Assembly (NCBI GenBank): GCA_034189325.1
Contig: JAXHUM010000004.1
Span: 1 to 64,000 of the forward strand
Direction of reading: 5' to 3'
DNA length: 64,000 nt
Source of the DNA: JAXHUM01 sp034189325
GTDB taxonomy: Bacteria; Desulfobacterota; DSM-4660; Desulfatiglandales; Desulfatiglandaceae
Position 1 is the stretch's first letter, and every line of letters begins with the position of its first letter. The position numbers were made by a program, and so were the translations under genes. Positions 34,707-43,442 of the stretch are shown here, one piece after another. The notes beneath the pieces were generated by a model. That model worked only from the letters and a program-made list of their open reading frames with translations. It searched no databases and was not told the origin of the DNA.

Positions 34707-34742
34707 CAACCGAGGATTTTTGATCATCAAGGAGTCGTTCCT

Positions 34743-35861
34743 ATGTCCATTGTTTGGTTGCCCTGTGGCGATTACCATCAGTATTATTCGGAAGATCAAG
34801 GGTGGTGGCAGTCCCGATTTATAAAGGGGAAGATGATTCTACTGCTGAGCATAGTCTTTATCGGTATTCCCCTTCTGACCCTTGATCCTGATCTGGAGTA
34901 TTGGGTAAGTATCGCGATCATGGTGGGATACACGGCCATGGGGGCCTTGGGTGTCCAGTTGTTAATCGGCTATACCGGACTGATTACTTTGGGGCATGCG
35001 GCCTTTATCGCTGTTGGGGCTTACACAAGCACAATGCTTGTGCTTCAGTTTCCCTGGCCCAGATTTATGATTGACTGGGGTCTGGCCTATCCCGTCAGTA
35101 TCCTGGCGGCAGGTACTGCCGCCGGCCTGTGGAGCGTCCTTTTTGGGCTTCCATCCGCCAAGGTGAAAGGATTCTACCTGATACTGACTACCATGGCCGC
35201 CCAGTTTATTACGGTCGATTTTATCCTGACTCAATATATCAGTCAGATAGGCGGGAGAGGCCAGGCATTTTCTCTCCCTCCAGGGACGATAAAGATCGGG
35301 CCCTGGGCCATCGACACGGAAGTCAAGATCTATCTGCTGATGGCCATCCTCCTCACATTGATGGTTGTTGCCCTGGCCAACCTGCTTCGATCCAAGCCGG
35401 GCCGGGCATGGGTGGCGATTCGGGATAATGATATCGCGGCAGAGGCCCTGGGTATCAATATTGTATGGTACAAACTGCTTGCCTTTTTTGTCGCAGGTTT
35501 TTTTGCCGGCGTTGCCGGGGCCTTTTGGGTCAGCAACACCGCGGCCCTCAGCCCGGAACATTTTCCATGGTTTTGGTCTCTTTGGCTGGTGGGGGTCATC
35601 CTGATTGGAGGAGTCGGGTCTATTCAGGGGGCAATCTTCGGTTCTATTTTTATGGTGGTGATCATGGAACTCCTCCAGATGGTAGTCATTCCTCTCTCGG
35701 AATACGAGGCCCTGGAGTTCTTGCTCGTTGATTTTGCCTACATCAAAGAGTCCGCCTTTGGTCTGGCTATCTGCGCCTTTCTTATATATGAACCCAACGG
35801 CCTTGCCTACAGGTGGTGGCAGGCCAAGAATTACTTCAACCTGTGGCCTTTTTCCTATTAG
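34743..35861 (+). CDS. livM: ABC transporter permease, LivM type
   Basis: The protein has 372 residues with LivM landmarks: QLLIGYTGLITLGHAAFIAV, VKGFYLILTTMAAQFI and SKPGRAWVAIRDNDIAAEAL, with the final GGVGSIQGAIFGSIFM. The first about 25 residues are hydrophilic (DYHQYYSEDQGWWQSRFIKG) and longer than usual. It pairs with LivH. About 150 nt without a gene follow before the binding-protein gene; they contain an unused AAAGGAGG at 35923. Confidence 0.92.
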   Translation: MSIVWLPCGDYHQYYSEDQGWWQSRFIKGKMILLLSIVFIGIPLLTLDPDLEYWVSIAIMVGYTAMGALGVQLLIGYTGLITLGHAAFIAVGAYTSTMLVLQFPWPRFMIDWGLAYPVSILAAGTAAGLWSVLFGLPSAKVKGFYLILTTMAAQFITVDFILTQYISQIGGRGQAFSLPPGTIKIGPWAIDTEVKIYLLMAILLTLMVVALANLLRSKPGRAWVAIRDNDIAAEALGINIVWYKLLAFFVAGFFAGVAGAFWVSNTAALSPEHFPWFWSLWLVGVILIGGVGSIQGAIFGSIFMVVIMELLQMVVIPLSEYEALEFLLVDFAYIKESAFGLAICAFLIYEPNGLAYRWWQAKNYFNLWPFSY

Positions 35862-36012
35862 GAGGTTACCTGAGAGCCGATCACGTGGCGATGAATAATA
35901 AATCGCTCATAAGAAATTATTGAAAGGAGGTGGTGCGAGGCATTTTTACCGCGTCTGATCTGCACTTTGATGGAAACAAACAATCAATTTTCTATAGGAA
36001 AGGGGGAAATAT

Positions 36013-37257
36013 ATGAAAAAGAATACTCTTTTTGGGTGCTTGGTGCCTTTATGGGTCCTTGTTTTTTCGGTGGCGCTCTCCTCTACGGCGATCGCCAAGA
36101 CAATCAAGATCGGCGGCATTATGGACACCACCGGTGCGACTTCCGACGTAGGAAAGGATTACGCCCTCGGTATGGCGGAGGCCTTTAAGTATATCAACGC
36201 CAATGGCGGGGTCAACGGGAAGAAGGTTAAGTATACTTGGTTTGACTATGGTTATCGGATCCCTGAGGCCATTACAAAATACAAGCTGCTCAAGAGACTC
36301 AAATCCGTCGCCATAATGGGGTGGGGAACGGGCGATACCGAAGCTTTGTCACCTACCATCAACAAGGATAAGATCCCATATGTCTCTGCATCTTACTCTG
36401 CCCATCTGACCGATCCGAAAAAGACACCTTACAACCTCTTTTTTTCGTCTGACTATTCAACCAATGCTAGGGCCTGTCTCACGGCCTGGTTTGACAAAAA
36501 ATGGCCCCAAAAGCCGGATTTCAAAAAGAGGAAACCGAGGCTTGCCTGCTGTTATATGTTTGCGTCACCTTACTGCAGCGCCCCTATCAAAGCGATAAAA
36601 GACCATGCTGAGATGCTGGGATTTGAAGTCGGTCCGGACCAGGATGTCTCTCTGTTCGCCCTCGATACCAAGAGCCAGATCATGGCCCTGAAGAATTTCA
36701 AGCCCGATGTGCTCTGGCACGGCAACACGACCATGTCGGTGTCCGCCACAATTCGGGATGCCTATGCCCTGGGCCTCGGCGCCGACTGGATCATCAACAA
36801 CTGGGGCTTTGACGAAAACCTACCACGCCTGGCAGGAGACGCAGCGGAAGGTGTGATGGGGGCGACGCCGGTTGCCTTTTATGGACAGAACTATAAAAAC
36901 ATGGATATTGTCGTGGCATCGGCCAAGAAGTACAACCCAGGGGTTCCCCAAAATAAACGGCTGAACAGGACTTGCCAGGCATGGGGTGACGCTCTTTTGA
37001 TTTGGGAGGCTATGAAGCGTGCTGACAAGGCCGGCGACCTGACAGGGCCGGGTATCATGGAAAAGGGCTTTGAGACCCTCAGGAATTTTGATATCGGTCT
37101 CGGCACATCACCGGTTACCTTCACATCGATAGACCATAGACCCACGACAGGCTGTCTTGTCCAGGAGTGGGTAAAGGGAAAATTTCAAGAGGTCTTAAGA
37201 GTGGACCTGAAGGAGCGCTGGCCCGCCAAGTGGGACAAGGAATGGCTTGGCTGGTAG
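36013..37257 (+). CDS. livK: ABC transporter substrate-binding protein, LivK type
   Basis: A signal peptide (residues 1-28, ending AIA) precedes KTIKIGGIMDTTGATSDVGK and AFKYINANGGVNGKKVKYTW, the family start. Three Cys residues within 12 positions (LACCYMFASPYCSAP) are unusual for the family. It supplies substrate to LivHM. Substrates of similar proteins in anaerobic deltaproteobacteria include aromatic acids, which the neighbouring acyl-CoA synthetase would suit; this is inference. Confidence 0.92.
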   Translation: MKKNTLFGCLVPLWVLVFSVALSSTAIAKTIKIGGIMDTTGATSDVGKDYALGMAEAFKYINANGGVNGKKVKYTWFDYGYRIPEAITKYKLLKRLKSVAIMGWGTGDTEALSPTINKDKIPYVSASYSAHLTDPKKTPYNLFFSSDYSTNARACLTAWFDKKWPQKPDFKKRKPRLACCYMFASPYCSAPIKAIKDHAEMLGFEVGPDQDVSLFALDTKSQIMALKNFKPDVLWHGNTTMSVSATIRDAYALGLGADWIINNWGFDENLPRLAGDAAEGVMGATPVAFYGQNYKNMDIVVASAKKYNPGVPQNKRLNRTCQAWGDALLIWEAMKRADKAGDLTGPGIMEKGFETLRNFDIGLGTSPVTFTSIDHRPTTGCLVQEWVKGKFQEVLRVDLKERWPAKWDKEWLGW

Positions 37258-37290
37258 ATAATTCTTAACCTCACCCTTGGAGGGAAGGTC

Positions 37291-38097
37291 TTGGATATGT
37301 CAGAGTCTATACTCAAGATTAACAATATCGAGGTGAAATACCATGAGGTGATTCTTGTCCTCAAAGGAGTTTCCATCGAGGTTCCCAGAGGAGGTATCGT
37401 GGCCCTTCTGGGAGCCAATGGTGCGGGGAAGAGCACGACCCTGAAGGCGATTTCGGGCCTGCTTAAGGTCGAAGACGGCGAGGTGACGGACGGTGCTATC
37501 GACTTTGAGGGTAGGCATATTCACGATGGTAAAGCAGCGAATATTGCCAAGATGGGGATTGTCCAAGTCATTGAGGGACGGAGGGTATTCGAGCACCTGA
37601 CTGTCGAGGAGAACCTCAAGGTGGGTGCCCACCTGAGAAAAAGCGGCTCTGTGAAAGAGGGCCTAGAAGTTGTCTATCACTACTTCCCCAGGCTACTGGA
37701 AAAACGGGGGGAAGTGGCCGGATTCATAAGCGGCGGTGAACAGCAGATGGCTGTTGTCGGAAGGGCTCTCATGACCGACCCCAAACTGGTTTTACTCGAC
37801 GAACCATCCATGGGTTTGGCACCTATGCTTATCCGCGAGATCTTCAATATCATAACGAGGCTCAACAGAGAAGAGGAAATCTCCATCCTTCTGGTCGAGC
37901 AAAATGTCAAGCTGGCCCTGAACGTGGCGCCCTATGCCTATGTCATGGAGACGGGAAGAATTGTCATGGATGACACGTCTGAGAAATTGGCTCAGAATGA
38001 GGATATCAAAGATTTCTATCTCGGTTTGGGCGACAAGGGTAAGAAGAGTTTTCGAGAGGTAAAACATTACAAGAGACGAAAGAGATGGTTGTCCTGA
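37291..38097 (+). CDS. livF: ABC transporter ATPase, LivF type
   Basis: Walker A GANGAGKS is at residues 41-48, the signature is ISGGEQQMAVVGRAL and Walker B LVLLDEPSMGLAP, all standard for LivF. A C-terminal basic extension (KHYKRRKRWLS) goes beyond the usual end. Start is TTG 37291 (6 nt after GGAGGG) or ATG 37297. It completes the LivGHMKF set. Confidence 0.93.
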   Translation: MDMSESILKINNIEVKYHEVILVLKGVSIEVPRGGIVALLGANGAGKSTTLKAISGLLKVEDGEVTDGAIDFEGRHIHDGKAANIAKMGIVQVIEGRRVFEHLTVEENLKVGAHLRKSGSVKEGLEVVYHYFPRLLEKRGEVAGFISGGEQQMAVVGRALMTDPKLVLLDEPSMGLAPMLIREIFNIITRLNREEEISILLVEQNVKLALNVAPYAYVMETGRIVMDDTSEKLAQNEDIKDFYLGLGDKGKKSFREVKHYKRRKRWLS

Positions 38098-38177
38098 TCA
38101 GGAATCCGAATGCGATTGAGATCGGGTATTGATGACCATTTCCATTCAGAGTAAAAATTGAAAAGGGAGGTTCTGTG

Positions 38178-38774
38178 ATGAATAAAAGGCTAGCTTTGAT
38201 GAGTGTGCTCCTGTTCGCAGTCAGTCTGGCTTTTGCGTCCTGCGCCGGTATGAAGAAAAAGCCGACAGAGACCAACTTTAAAGCCCCTGTGATAACCTTA
38301 GAGTTATTTGAAGTGCCCCAGTACGACGGGTACTGGTATTTCTCCAAAAAGGCAAAGCCTACGAAAGGGGATGCCGGAGATCGGGGGGCACCGCTGCCCA
38401 TGAGTTTTCTCTTCAACATTAACAATCCCAACCCTTACCCAGTACTCCTTGAAGGGTTCAAATTTACCGTAGCCTTTGACAAGGAATTCGATATGGTCAC
38501 GGTCAACAACCAGGATGCCTTCTGGATTCCGGCTGGAAAGACCGATCAGGTACGGGCAACCACCATGATCACCGCTCGCTCGGCCCTGTTGAGTCTCCTC
38601 GTTACCGGGGGGTATAAGCTCAAAGCCAACAAAATGAACGCCTGGCAGGCCCTTGAGAAATGGTGGAGAGGTGTGCCGGAGTATTCGGTCCCTGTCACCG
38701 TCAAAGAGGGGGCCTTCTCCTTTTCAGCGGGAGATGTGGTTAAGACACTCCCTTTTGAAGCAACATTTGAATAA
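38178..38774 (+). CDS. lipoprotein with LEA14/WHy-like domain
   Basis: A lipoprotein signal ends at Cys22 (LAFASC). The mature part has the pattern of the water-stress (WHy/LEA type 2) fold: FLFNINNPNPYPVLLEGFKF and then FWIPAGKTDQVRATTMI. Such proteins occur in many deltaproteobacteria; function unknown, perhaps envelope protection. GGGAGG 7 nt upstream supports ATG 38178 rather than the in-frame GTG 38175. It follows livF by 80 nt and is closed by a terminator. Confidence 0.8.
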   Translation: MNKRLALMSVLLFAVSLAFASCAGMKKKPTETNFKAPVITLELFEVPQYDGYWYFSKKAKPTKGDAGDRGAPLPMSFLFNINNPNPYPVLLEGFKFTVAFDKEFDMVTVNNQDAFWIPAGKTDQVRATTMITARSALLSLLVTGGYKLKANKMNAWQALEKWWRGVPEYSVPVTVKEGAFSFSAGDVVKTLPFEATFE

Positions 38775-38825
38775 GGGTGCAAACTGGGGAAAAACCCCCG
38801 TTATACAGATACTGATCAGCTCTGA

Positions 38826-38863
38826 AAAAAGGCCTCTTCTGAAAGGAGGGGCCTTTTCTGTTT
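38826..38863 (+). terminator. rho-independent terminator after the ABC/lipoprotein genes
   Basis: AAAAGGCC and GGCCTTTT pair around a 14-nt purine-rich loop, followed by CTGTTT. It separates the lipoprotein gene from recO. Confidence 0.65.
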
Positions 38864-38886
38864 GGATCGCTCTTTAGGTTGAAACA

Positions 38887-39630
38887 ATGCCTCATCACAT
38901 TTCTACTGCAATTATCACGCGGATCAAGGAGTTTGGTGAATCTGATCTAATGGTGGAGTATTTCACCCCTGACAAGGGCCTATTGAAGGGAGTCGCCAAA
39001 GGGGCCAGGAGAAGTCGTGCGCGCTTCGTCAATTGCCTGGATCTCTTCTGCCTCACAAACCTGGAATATGAGAGTGGAGGCAGAGGTGAACTCCGTTTCC
39101 TCCATTCCGGCAAGCTGATTAACGCGTTTCCCAATATCCGCTCAGATTTTGCTACTCTCTCTCTGGCCAGCTATATGGTCGAGCTGGCAGGGATCCTTTT
39201 TCCACCTTCCGTGATTGCCGGGGAGGTGTTTGCCTTGATGAAAGACGCGCTGGCTGCGCTGAATGATCATGACAAAACAGATATCCTCCGCCTCCATTTC
39301 GAGGCAAGGGCCATGACATTGGGGGGATATGGGATTGATTTCAAAAAATGCTCCTCATGCCGAAGGGACTACACAGGTAGGGGGCGGGCGGTTTTTGTGA
39401 AAGCAAAGGGTAGCATCGCTTGCCTGGCATGCGAGTCTGAGACCAAGATATCTCCCGGTTTAGCCCCTAAGACGGTGGAAGTGCTGGAAATCATGCAATC
39501 CCGGCCATGGAGCGATGTCAGAGAACTGACGCTGACCGGAGATATTATCCGTGAAATCAGCGCTGTGTACCGTCTCCACTTAGAGCATCAATTGGGTCGT
39601 AGATTGAAGACCTCTCAATACCTTGAGTAG
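38887..39630 (+). CDS. recO: DNA repair protein RecO
   Basis: RecO helps load RecA at gaps with RecF and RecR. The N-terminal OB-fold start (ISTAIITRIKEFGESDLMVEYF and KGLLKGVAKGARRSRARF) and the C-terminal zinc site (CSSCRRD and CLACESE, four Cys) are intact. 247 residues, normal. It is convergent with the thiolase gene. Confidence 0.93.
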   Translation: MPHHISTAIITRIKEFGESDLMVEYFTPDKGLLKGVAKGARRSRARFVNCLDLFCLTNLEYESGGRGELRFLHSGKLINAFPNIRSDFATLSLASYMVELAGILFPPSVIAGEVFALMKDALAALNDHDKTDILRLHFEARAMTLGGYGIDFKKCSSCRRDYTGRGRAVFVKAKGSIACLACESETKISPGLAPKTVEVLEIMQSRPWSDVRELTLTGDIIREISAVYRLHLEHQLGRRLKTSQYLE

Positions 39631-39731
39631 TCTTTAGGGGGCCGCTGTCAGGCAGGCTTTTCAGAAAAATGATGCAGTGTCGGAAATAACTTGGGACAGG
39701 ATAGAAGGATCATTGTCGGGCAAGGCCTTGA

Positions 39732-39755
39732 GGAGGCTGTCCAGGGACAGCCTCC
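39732..39755. terminator. 11-bp perfect hairpin between convergent recO and thiolase genes
   Basis: GGAGGCTGTCC (39732-39742) and GGACAGCCTCC (39745-39755) pair perfectly with a 2-nt loop. It is very stable and lies between two stop codons, but no T-run follows on either strand. It may protect both transcript ends or end them by another mechanism. Confidence 0.5.
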
Positions 39756-39778
39756 CGCCAATAGGCAGTCAAAACGAT

Positions 39779-41029
39779 CTATAACATTTCCAAGACAGTC
39801 GCCATAGACACGCCGCCACCTCCACAAAGGGTAGCCATACCCAGGCTCTTTCCACGCTTTTTCATAGCGTGAAGGAGTGTTACCATAACGCGGCATCCGG
39901 TGGAGCCGACAGGGTGTCCCAGGCCGATGCCGGAACCGTTCACATTGGTGATATCACGGTTCAGCCCCAGTTCTTTTTCAACCCCGAGGTATTGGGATGC
40001 AAAGGCCTCATTGACCTCGATAAGTTCAAAGTCATCAAGTTTAAGGTCAGGGTTTCTTTTGAAGAGGTCTTCAACGGCGGGGACCGGGCTCAAGCCCATG
40101 ACCGAGGGATGACAGGCTCCTCGGCCTATCGCGCGGATCTTTGCTATGGGATTCAGGCCCAGCTCTTTGGCCTTGTCTGCCGACATGATAACCATGGCGC
40201 TGGCGCCGTCGTTGATTCCGGAGGAATTCCCTGCAGTCACTTTTCCGATCTTGGGGACGAAACCGGGCGGGAGTTTGGCCAGTTGATCCATGGTGAGCCC
40301 AGGTCGAAAATGCTCATCTTTGTCAAAGATAATAGGAGGCTTCTTTCTTTGGGGTACCTCGAGAGGGACGATTTCTTCGGCAAAATCACCTTCTAGCGTG
40401 GCCCTCTCAGCATAGTTATGGCTCCGCAGCGCCACTTCATCCATCTCCTCTCGGCTGATGTTGTGCAACTGGGCCACAAACTCGGCCGTATGTCCCATGA
40501 TGTAGGGCTTCCCCTTGAAGAGTTCAAGAGGCATCCCCTCTTTTAGCGGCCCATCTTCCGGATGTGGGATCAGGTGAGACCCGCAGTGAAGACCTCGGAT
40601 CAGGGCATCCACAAAGACCTGATCCTGGAGGCGACAACCCCAACGGGCACCAGGCACCACATAGGGGGCGCCGGACATATTCTCGGCTCCTCCTGCCAGG
40701 ATGATGTCGGCCATACCTGCCTGAATCATGGCCATTCCCGATATCACCGCTTCCATGCCGGATATGCAGACCCTGTTGATCGTGACGGCTGCGACGGTAT
40801 CGGGTATGCCCGCCATCAGAGAAGCGACTCTTGCCACATTCAAGGCGTCTACCGGCTCCATGCAGCAACCCAATCGGACATCATCAATCATCTCACTATC
40901 GATTCCCGCCCTTTTGATGGCCTCTTTCATAACAACGCTTCCAATGACCGCCGTATTGAGATCCTTTATGGTTCCTCCAAAGCTTCCCACGGCTGTCCGA
41001 CATGCCGAAACAATAACAACTTCTTTCAT
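39779..41029 (-). CDS. acetyl-CoA acetyltransferase (thiolase)
   Basis: The thiolase start (EVVIVSACRTAVGSFGG), the nucleophile Cys in NRVCISGMEAV, the His of GLGHPVGSTG and the second Cys in TLCGGGGVSMA are present. The enzyme joins or splits acyl-CoAs, likely acetoacetyl-CoA/acetyl-CoA. I start at ATG 41029, which has AAAGGAG 6 nt before; the frame extends 15 nt further to 41044. Biosynthetic versus degradative direction cannot be told. Confidence 0.93.
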   Translation of the reverse strand: MKEVVIVSACRTAVGSFGGTIKDLNTAVIGSVVMKEAIKRAGIDSEMIDDVRLGCCMEPVDALNVARVASLMAGIPDTVAAVTINRVCISGMEAVISGMAMIQAGMADIILAGGAENMSGAPYVVPGARWGCRLQDQVFVDALIRGLHCGSHLIPHPEDGPLKEGMPLELFKGKPYIMGHTAEFVAQLHNISREEMDEVALRSHNYAERATLEGDFAEEIVPLEVPQRKKPPIIFDKDEHFRPGLTMDQLAKLPPGFVPKIGKVTAGNSSGINDGASAMVIMSADKAKELGLNPIAKIRAIGRGACHPSVMGLSPVPAVEDLFKRNPDLKLDDFELIEVNEAFASQYLGVEKELGLNRDITNVNGSGIGLGHPVGSTGCRVMVTLLHAMKKRGKSLGMATLCGGGGVSMATVLEML

Positions 41030-41250
41030 TTTGACTCCTTTCATAATTTATTAGCGCTTATCCTTATTATGAATAAAAAACATGATGAAAGGGATAAAGG
41101 CCCATTTTGCTAGCCACCTATAGTTGAAATAGAGGGGTAAGTAAAGAGAAAACAAGACCTTTGGAATATCTGATTGCTCAGTATAGTGTGGATGGAGGAA
41201 TATTTTGTCAAAGGATTCAGAAAGGGCGGCTTACAAATGATGCGGCAAGG

Positions 41251-41391
41251 CTATTTGTCAGTCTTTGAGGCCAGCTCCCTTAGTTTCTCATTATTCTTCT
41301 TAACCCGCTTTTCATTAGCCTTCAGGTTTGCCTTGTTCGGTCGTGCCTTCCTTTCACGAATCAATTCGGTTTTCTTTCTATTGGAACCCAT
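41251..41391 (-). CDS. 46-residue very basic conserved-type small protein
   Basis: Reads MGSNRKKTELIRERKARPNK and continues LKANEKRVKKNNEKLRELAS to a TAG. GAGGAG lies 9 nt before the ATG. Nearly 40 percent of residues are Lys or Arg and the composition predicts one long helix. It could bind RNA, DNA or the ribosome. The gene is too short for routine calling and has a misleading hydrophobic frame on the other strand. I do not recognise a named family. Confidence 0.7.
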   Translation of the reverse strand: MGSNRKKTELIRERKARPNKANLKANEKRVKKNNEKLRELASKTDK

Positions 41392-41489
41392 TTTTTATTT
41401 CTCCTCTGCATAAGCCAAATTTAACCTTTACTTTATAAGGCTATTGCAAGGCAGTGTCAAGTAGGAAGCTGTTGAGTATATTTTTTCCC

Positions 41490-41516
41490 TTGACACATCA
41501 AGGCATTTTATATAAA
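41490..41516 (+). promoter_or_regulatory. probable promoter of the rsbRD-dsrMKJOP region
   Basis: A perfect -35 TTGACA (41490-41495) is followed by TATAAA (41511-41516) at 15 nt, a little short; ATAAAG at 16 nt is an alternative. It lies about 70 nt before the RsbRD-like gene and lies clear of neighbouring genes. Confidence 0.5.
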
Positions 41517-41581
41517 GATTCCCGTCAAAATCTCTCTCTAATTGTTCAAGAAAATGAGCAATGTGGCTAAGGTAGTTCCTA

Positions 41582-42112
41582 GTGGACCGTCCAATGAGTC
41601 TGACAAATATACTTGCAGAAAAAAAAAGTGATATTCTCAAGAAATGGTGTGATACCCTCTTTGAGACCTACCCCAAAGAAACACAACGATTCTTCAAGAA
41701 AGAAAATAATCGGTTTGCAAATCCTGTGGGCAATGCCATTGACGATGCCTTGGAGGCTTTGCTTGATGAAGTGATCAACCCGGTGGACCCGGCAATAACG
41801 GTCTCCTCCTTGGACAGTATTGTCAGGATCAGGGCAGTACAGGATTTCACGCCCTCCCAGTCTCTGTCTTTTATTTTCAGGCTTAAAGATATTCTCAGAG
41901 AAGAATCAGACATCGTTGTGACGTCAAATGGTACGGCTGACTCGTTACGGGCTCTCGAAGATAGAATAGATCAAATGGCCCTTATTGGATTTGATCTCTT
42001 TAGCCAGTGCCGTCAGAAGCTGTATGAGATACGAGTGAACGAGGTAAAGGGTCATGTAGGTCGGCTGTTGGAGAGGGCAAATCTGATATCCGAGATTCCG
42101 GGAAGTGAATAG
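41582..42112 (+). CDS. RsbRD N-terminal domain protein next to dsrMKJOP
   Basis: A helical protein of 176 residues: LAEKKSDILKKWCDTLFETY at the start and FIFRLKDILREE in the middle, the pattern of the RsbRD/RsbT co-antagonist N-terminal domain, a globin-like sensor fold. Genes of this type precede dsrM in many sulfate reducers. No STAS domain follows, so it is a stand-alone sensor or stabiliser. Start is GTG 41582 or ATG 41594; neither has a strong ribosome binding site. Confidence 0.75.
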   Translation: MDRPMSLTNILAEKKSDILKKWCDTLFETYPKETQRFFKKENNRFANPVGNAIDDALEALLDEVINPVDPAITVSSLDSIVRIRAVQDFTPSQSLSFIFRLKDILREESDIVVTSNGTADSLRALEDRIDQMALIGFDLFSQCRQKLYEIRVNEVKGHVGRLLERANLISEIPGSE

Positions 42113-42348
42113 AATCTTTGATAGGACAACATGGAATGAGACCTTTGCGTGCCCCTTGTTTGCAGTGCCGGCGCTGTCTGAAAGCATCTGTGGGATTTCA
42201 GGTCGAGGCATGAAAACGAGGGTAGGTGCAAGGTGATAATCTGAGGATCCTTTTCTGTGCGTAACCACTAAGGTAGCCATAAGGGTCTTTTTGGCAGTCT
42301 CCTGGGTCAAAGGTCTGGATAGAGATATCTTAAGCGAGGTAGTAGTTT

Positions 42349-43440
42349 ATGAACTTCATAATCAGCATCCTGTTTTCCGGTTTTCTGGCTACACTTGTCG
42401 TATTGATCCCCTGGATTGGCGTCGGGGCCCTTGATATGCGAGTTCTCTTTGGTGTAATCATCCCTTATGTTGCCATTGCCGCCTTTCTTGTGGGGATCGT
42501 GATCCGTGTTATAGGGTGGGCCCGTTCACCCGTCCCCTTTCGGATCCCAACCACAGCGGGTCAAGGCTTTTCCATGCCGTGGGTCAAGACCAATCCTATT
42601 GACAGCCCAAAAGGTATGGGGGGCGTCATTGTACGGATGTTCTTTGAGGTCTTGCTTTTTAGATCGTTGTTCCGAAATACCAGGCTTGAGTATAGAAACG
42701 GTGATGGCGGCCCTAAGATCGATTATGAATGGGAAAAATGGCTCTGGCTTGCCGCCCTGATCTTTCATTATTCCTTTCTGGTTATTTTCCTGAGACACTT
42801 CAGGTTTTTTCTTGAACCGATCCCCGGTTTTGTCCAACTCCTTGAAAGCCTGGATGGATTTCTACAGTTGGGCGTTCTCCCCTTCAGCGGTCTTGGAATG
42901 CCGTCGGTCTATGTTACCGACATGTTGCTCTTGGCGGCAGTGGGCTATCTTTTTGTCAGAAGAATTTATATCAGCCAGATACGGTATATCTCTCTTCCAG
43001 CCGATTATTTTCCTCTCTTCCTGATCCTCGGACTTGGCCTGACAGGTGTCTTGATGAGGTATTTTATCAGAGTTGATATTACAGCGGTCAAGGAAATGGT
43101 GATAGGCCTTTTTAAATTCAGCCCTGTGTTGCCGGACGGCATCGGGGTGATCTTTTTTATCCATCTTTTCTTCCTCTGTGTCCTTATAGCCTATTTCCCC
43201 TTCAGTAAATTAATGCATTTTGCTGGTGTCTTTCTCAGTCCCACCAGGAATCTCGCCAACAACAGCCGGGCCGTCAGGCATATGAACCCTTGGAATTATC
43301 CTGTAAGCACGCATACCTACGATGAATACGAAGATGAGTTCAGAGAGGCTATGATAGAGGCGGGTCTCCCTGTGGAGAAAGGGGCTGAACCAAAAGCGGA
43401 TGAAACAGAAGAAGCTGCAGAACCTGCAGAAAAGGAGTAA
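42349..43440 (+). CDS. dsrM: DsrM, cytochrome b subunit of the DsrMKJOP complex
   Basis: DsrM is the NarI-like membrane subunit that carries b hemes and exchanges electrons with menaquinone. About six membrane segments are visible, beginning IISILFSGFLATLVVLIPWI. The conserved block TAGQGFSMPWVKTNPIDSPK and His residues in HYSFLVIFLRHFRFF fit. The C-terminal about 60 residues are hydrophilic and rich in Glu and Ala. dsrK starts 2 nt after its stop. Confidence 0.95.
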   Translation: MNFIISILFSGFLATLVVLIPWIGVGALDMRVLFGVIIPYVAIAAFLVGIVIRVIGWARSPVPFRIPTTAGQGFSMPWVKTNPIDSPKGMGGVIVRMFFEVLLFRSLFRNTRLEYRNGDGGPKIDYEWEKWLWLAALIFHYSFLVIFLRHFRFFLEPIPGFVQLLESLDGFLQLGVLPFSGLGMPSVYVTDMLLLAAVGYLFVRRIYISQIRYISLPADYFPLFLILGLGLTGVLMRYFIRVDITAVKEMVIGLFKFSPVLPDGIGVIFFIHLFFLCVLIAYFPFSKLMHFAGVFLSPTRNLANNSRAVRHMNPWNYPVSTHTYDEYEDEFREAMIEAGLPVEKGAEPKADETEEAAEPAEKE

Positions 43441-43442
43441 CC

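Noticed and set aside
35923..36012. Strong AAAGGAGG with GTG codons, opening a short frame into livK
   Set aside because: The GTG codons are too close to the site and the next usable start is lacking; no product can be supported.
41174..41413. Plus-strand hydrophobic frame of 79 codons
   Set aside because: It is the complement of the small basic protein gene, whose ribosome binding site and composition are more convincing.
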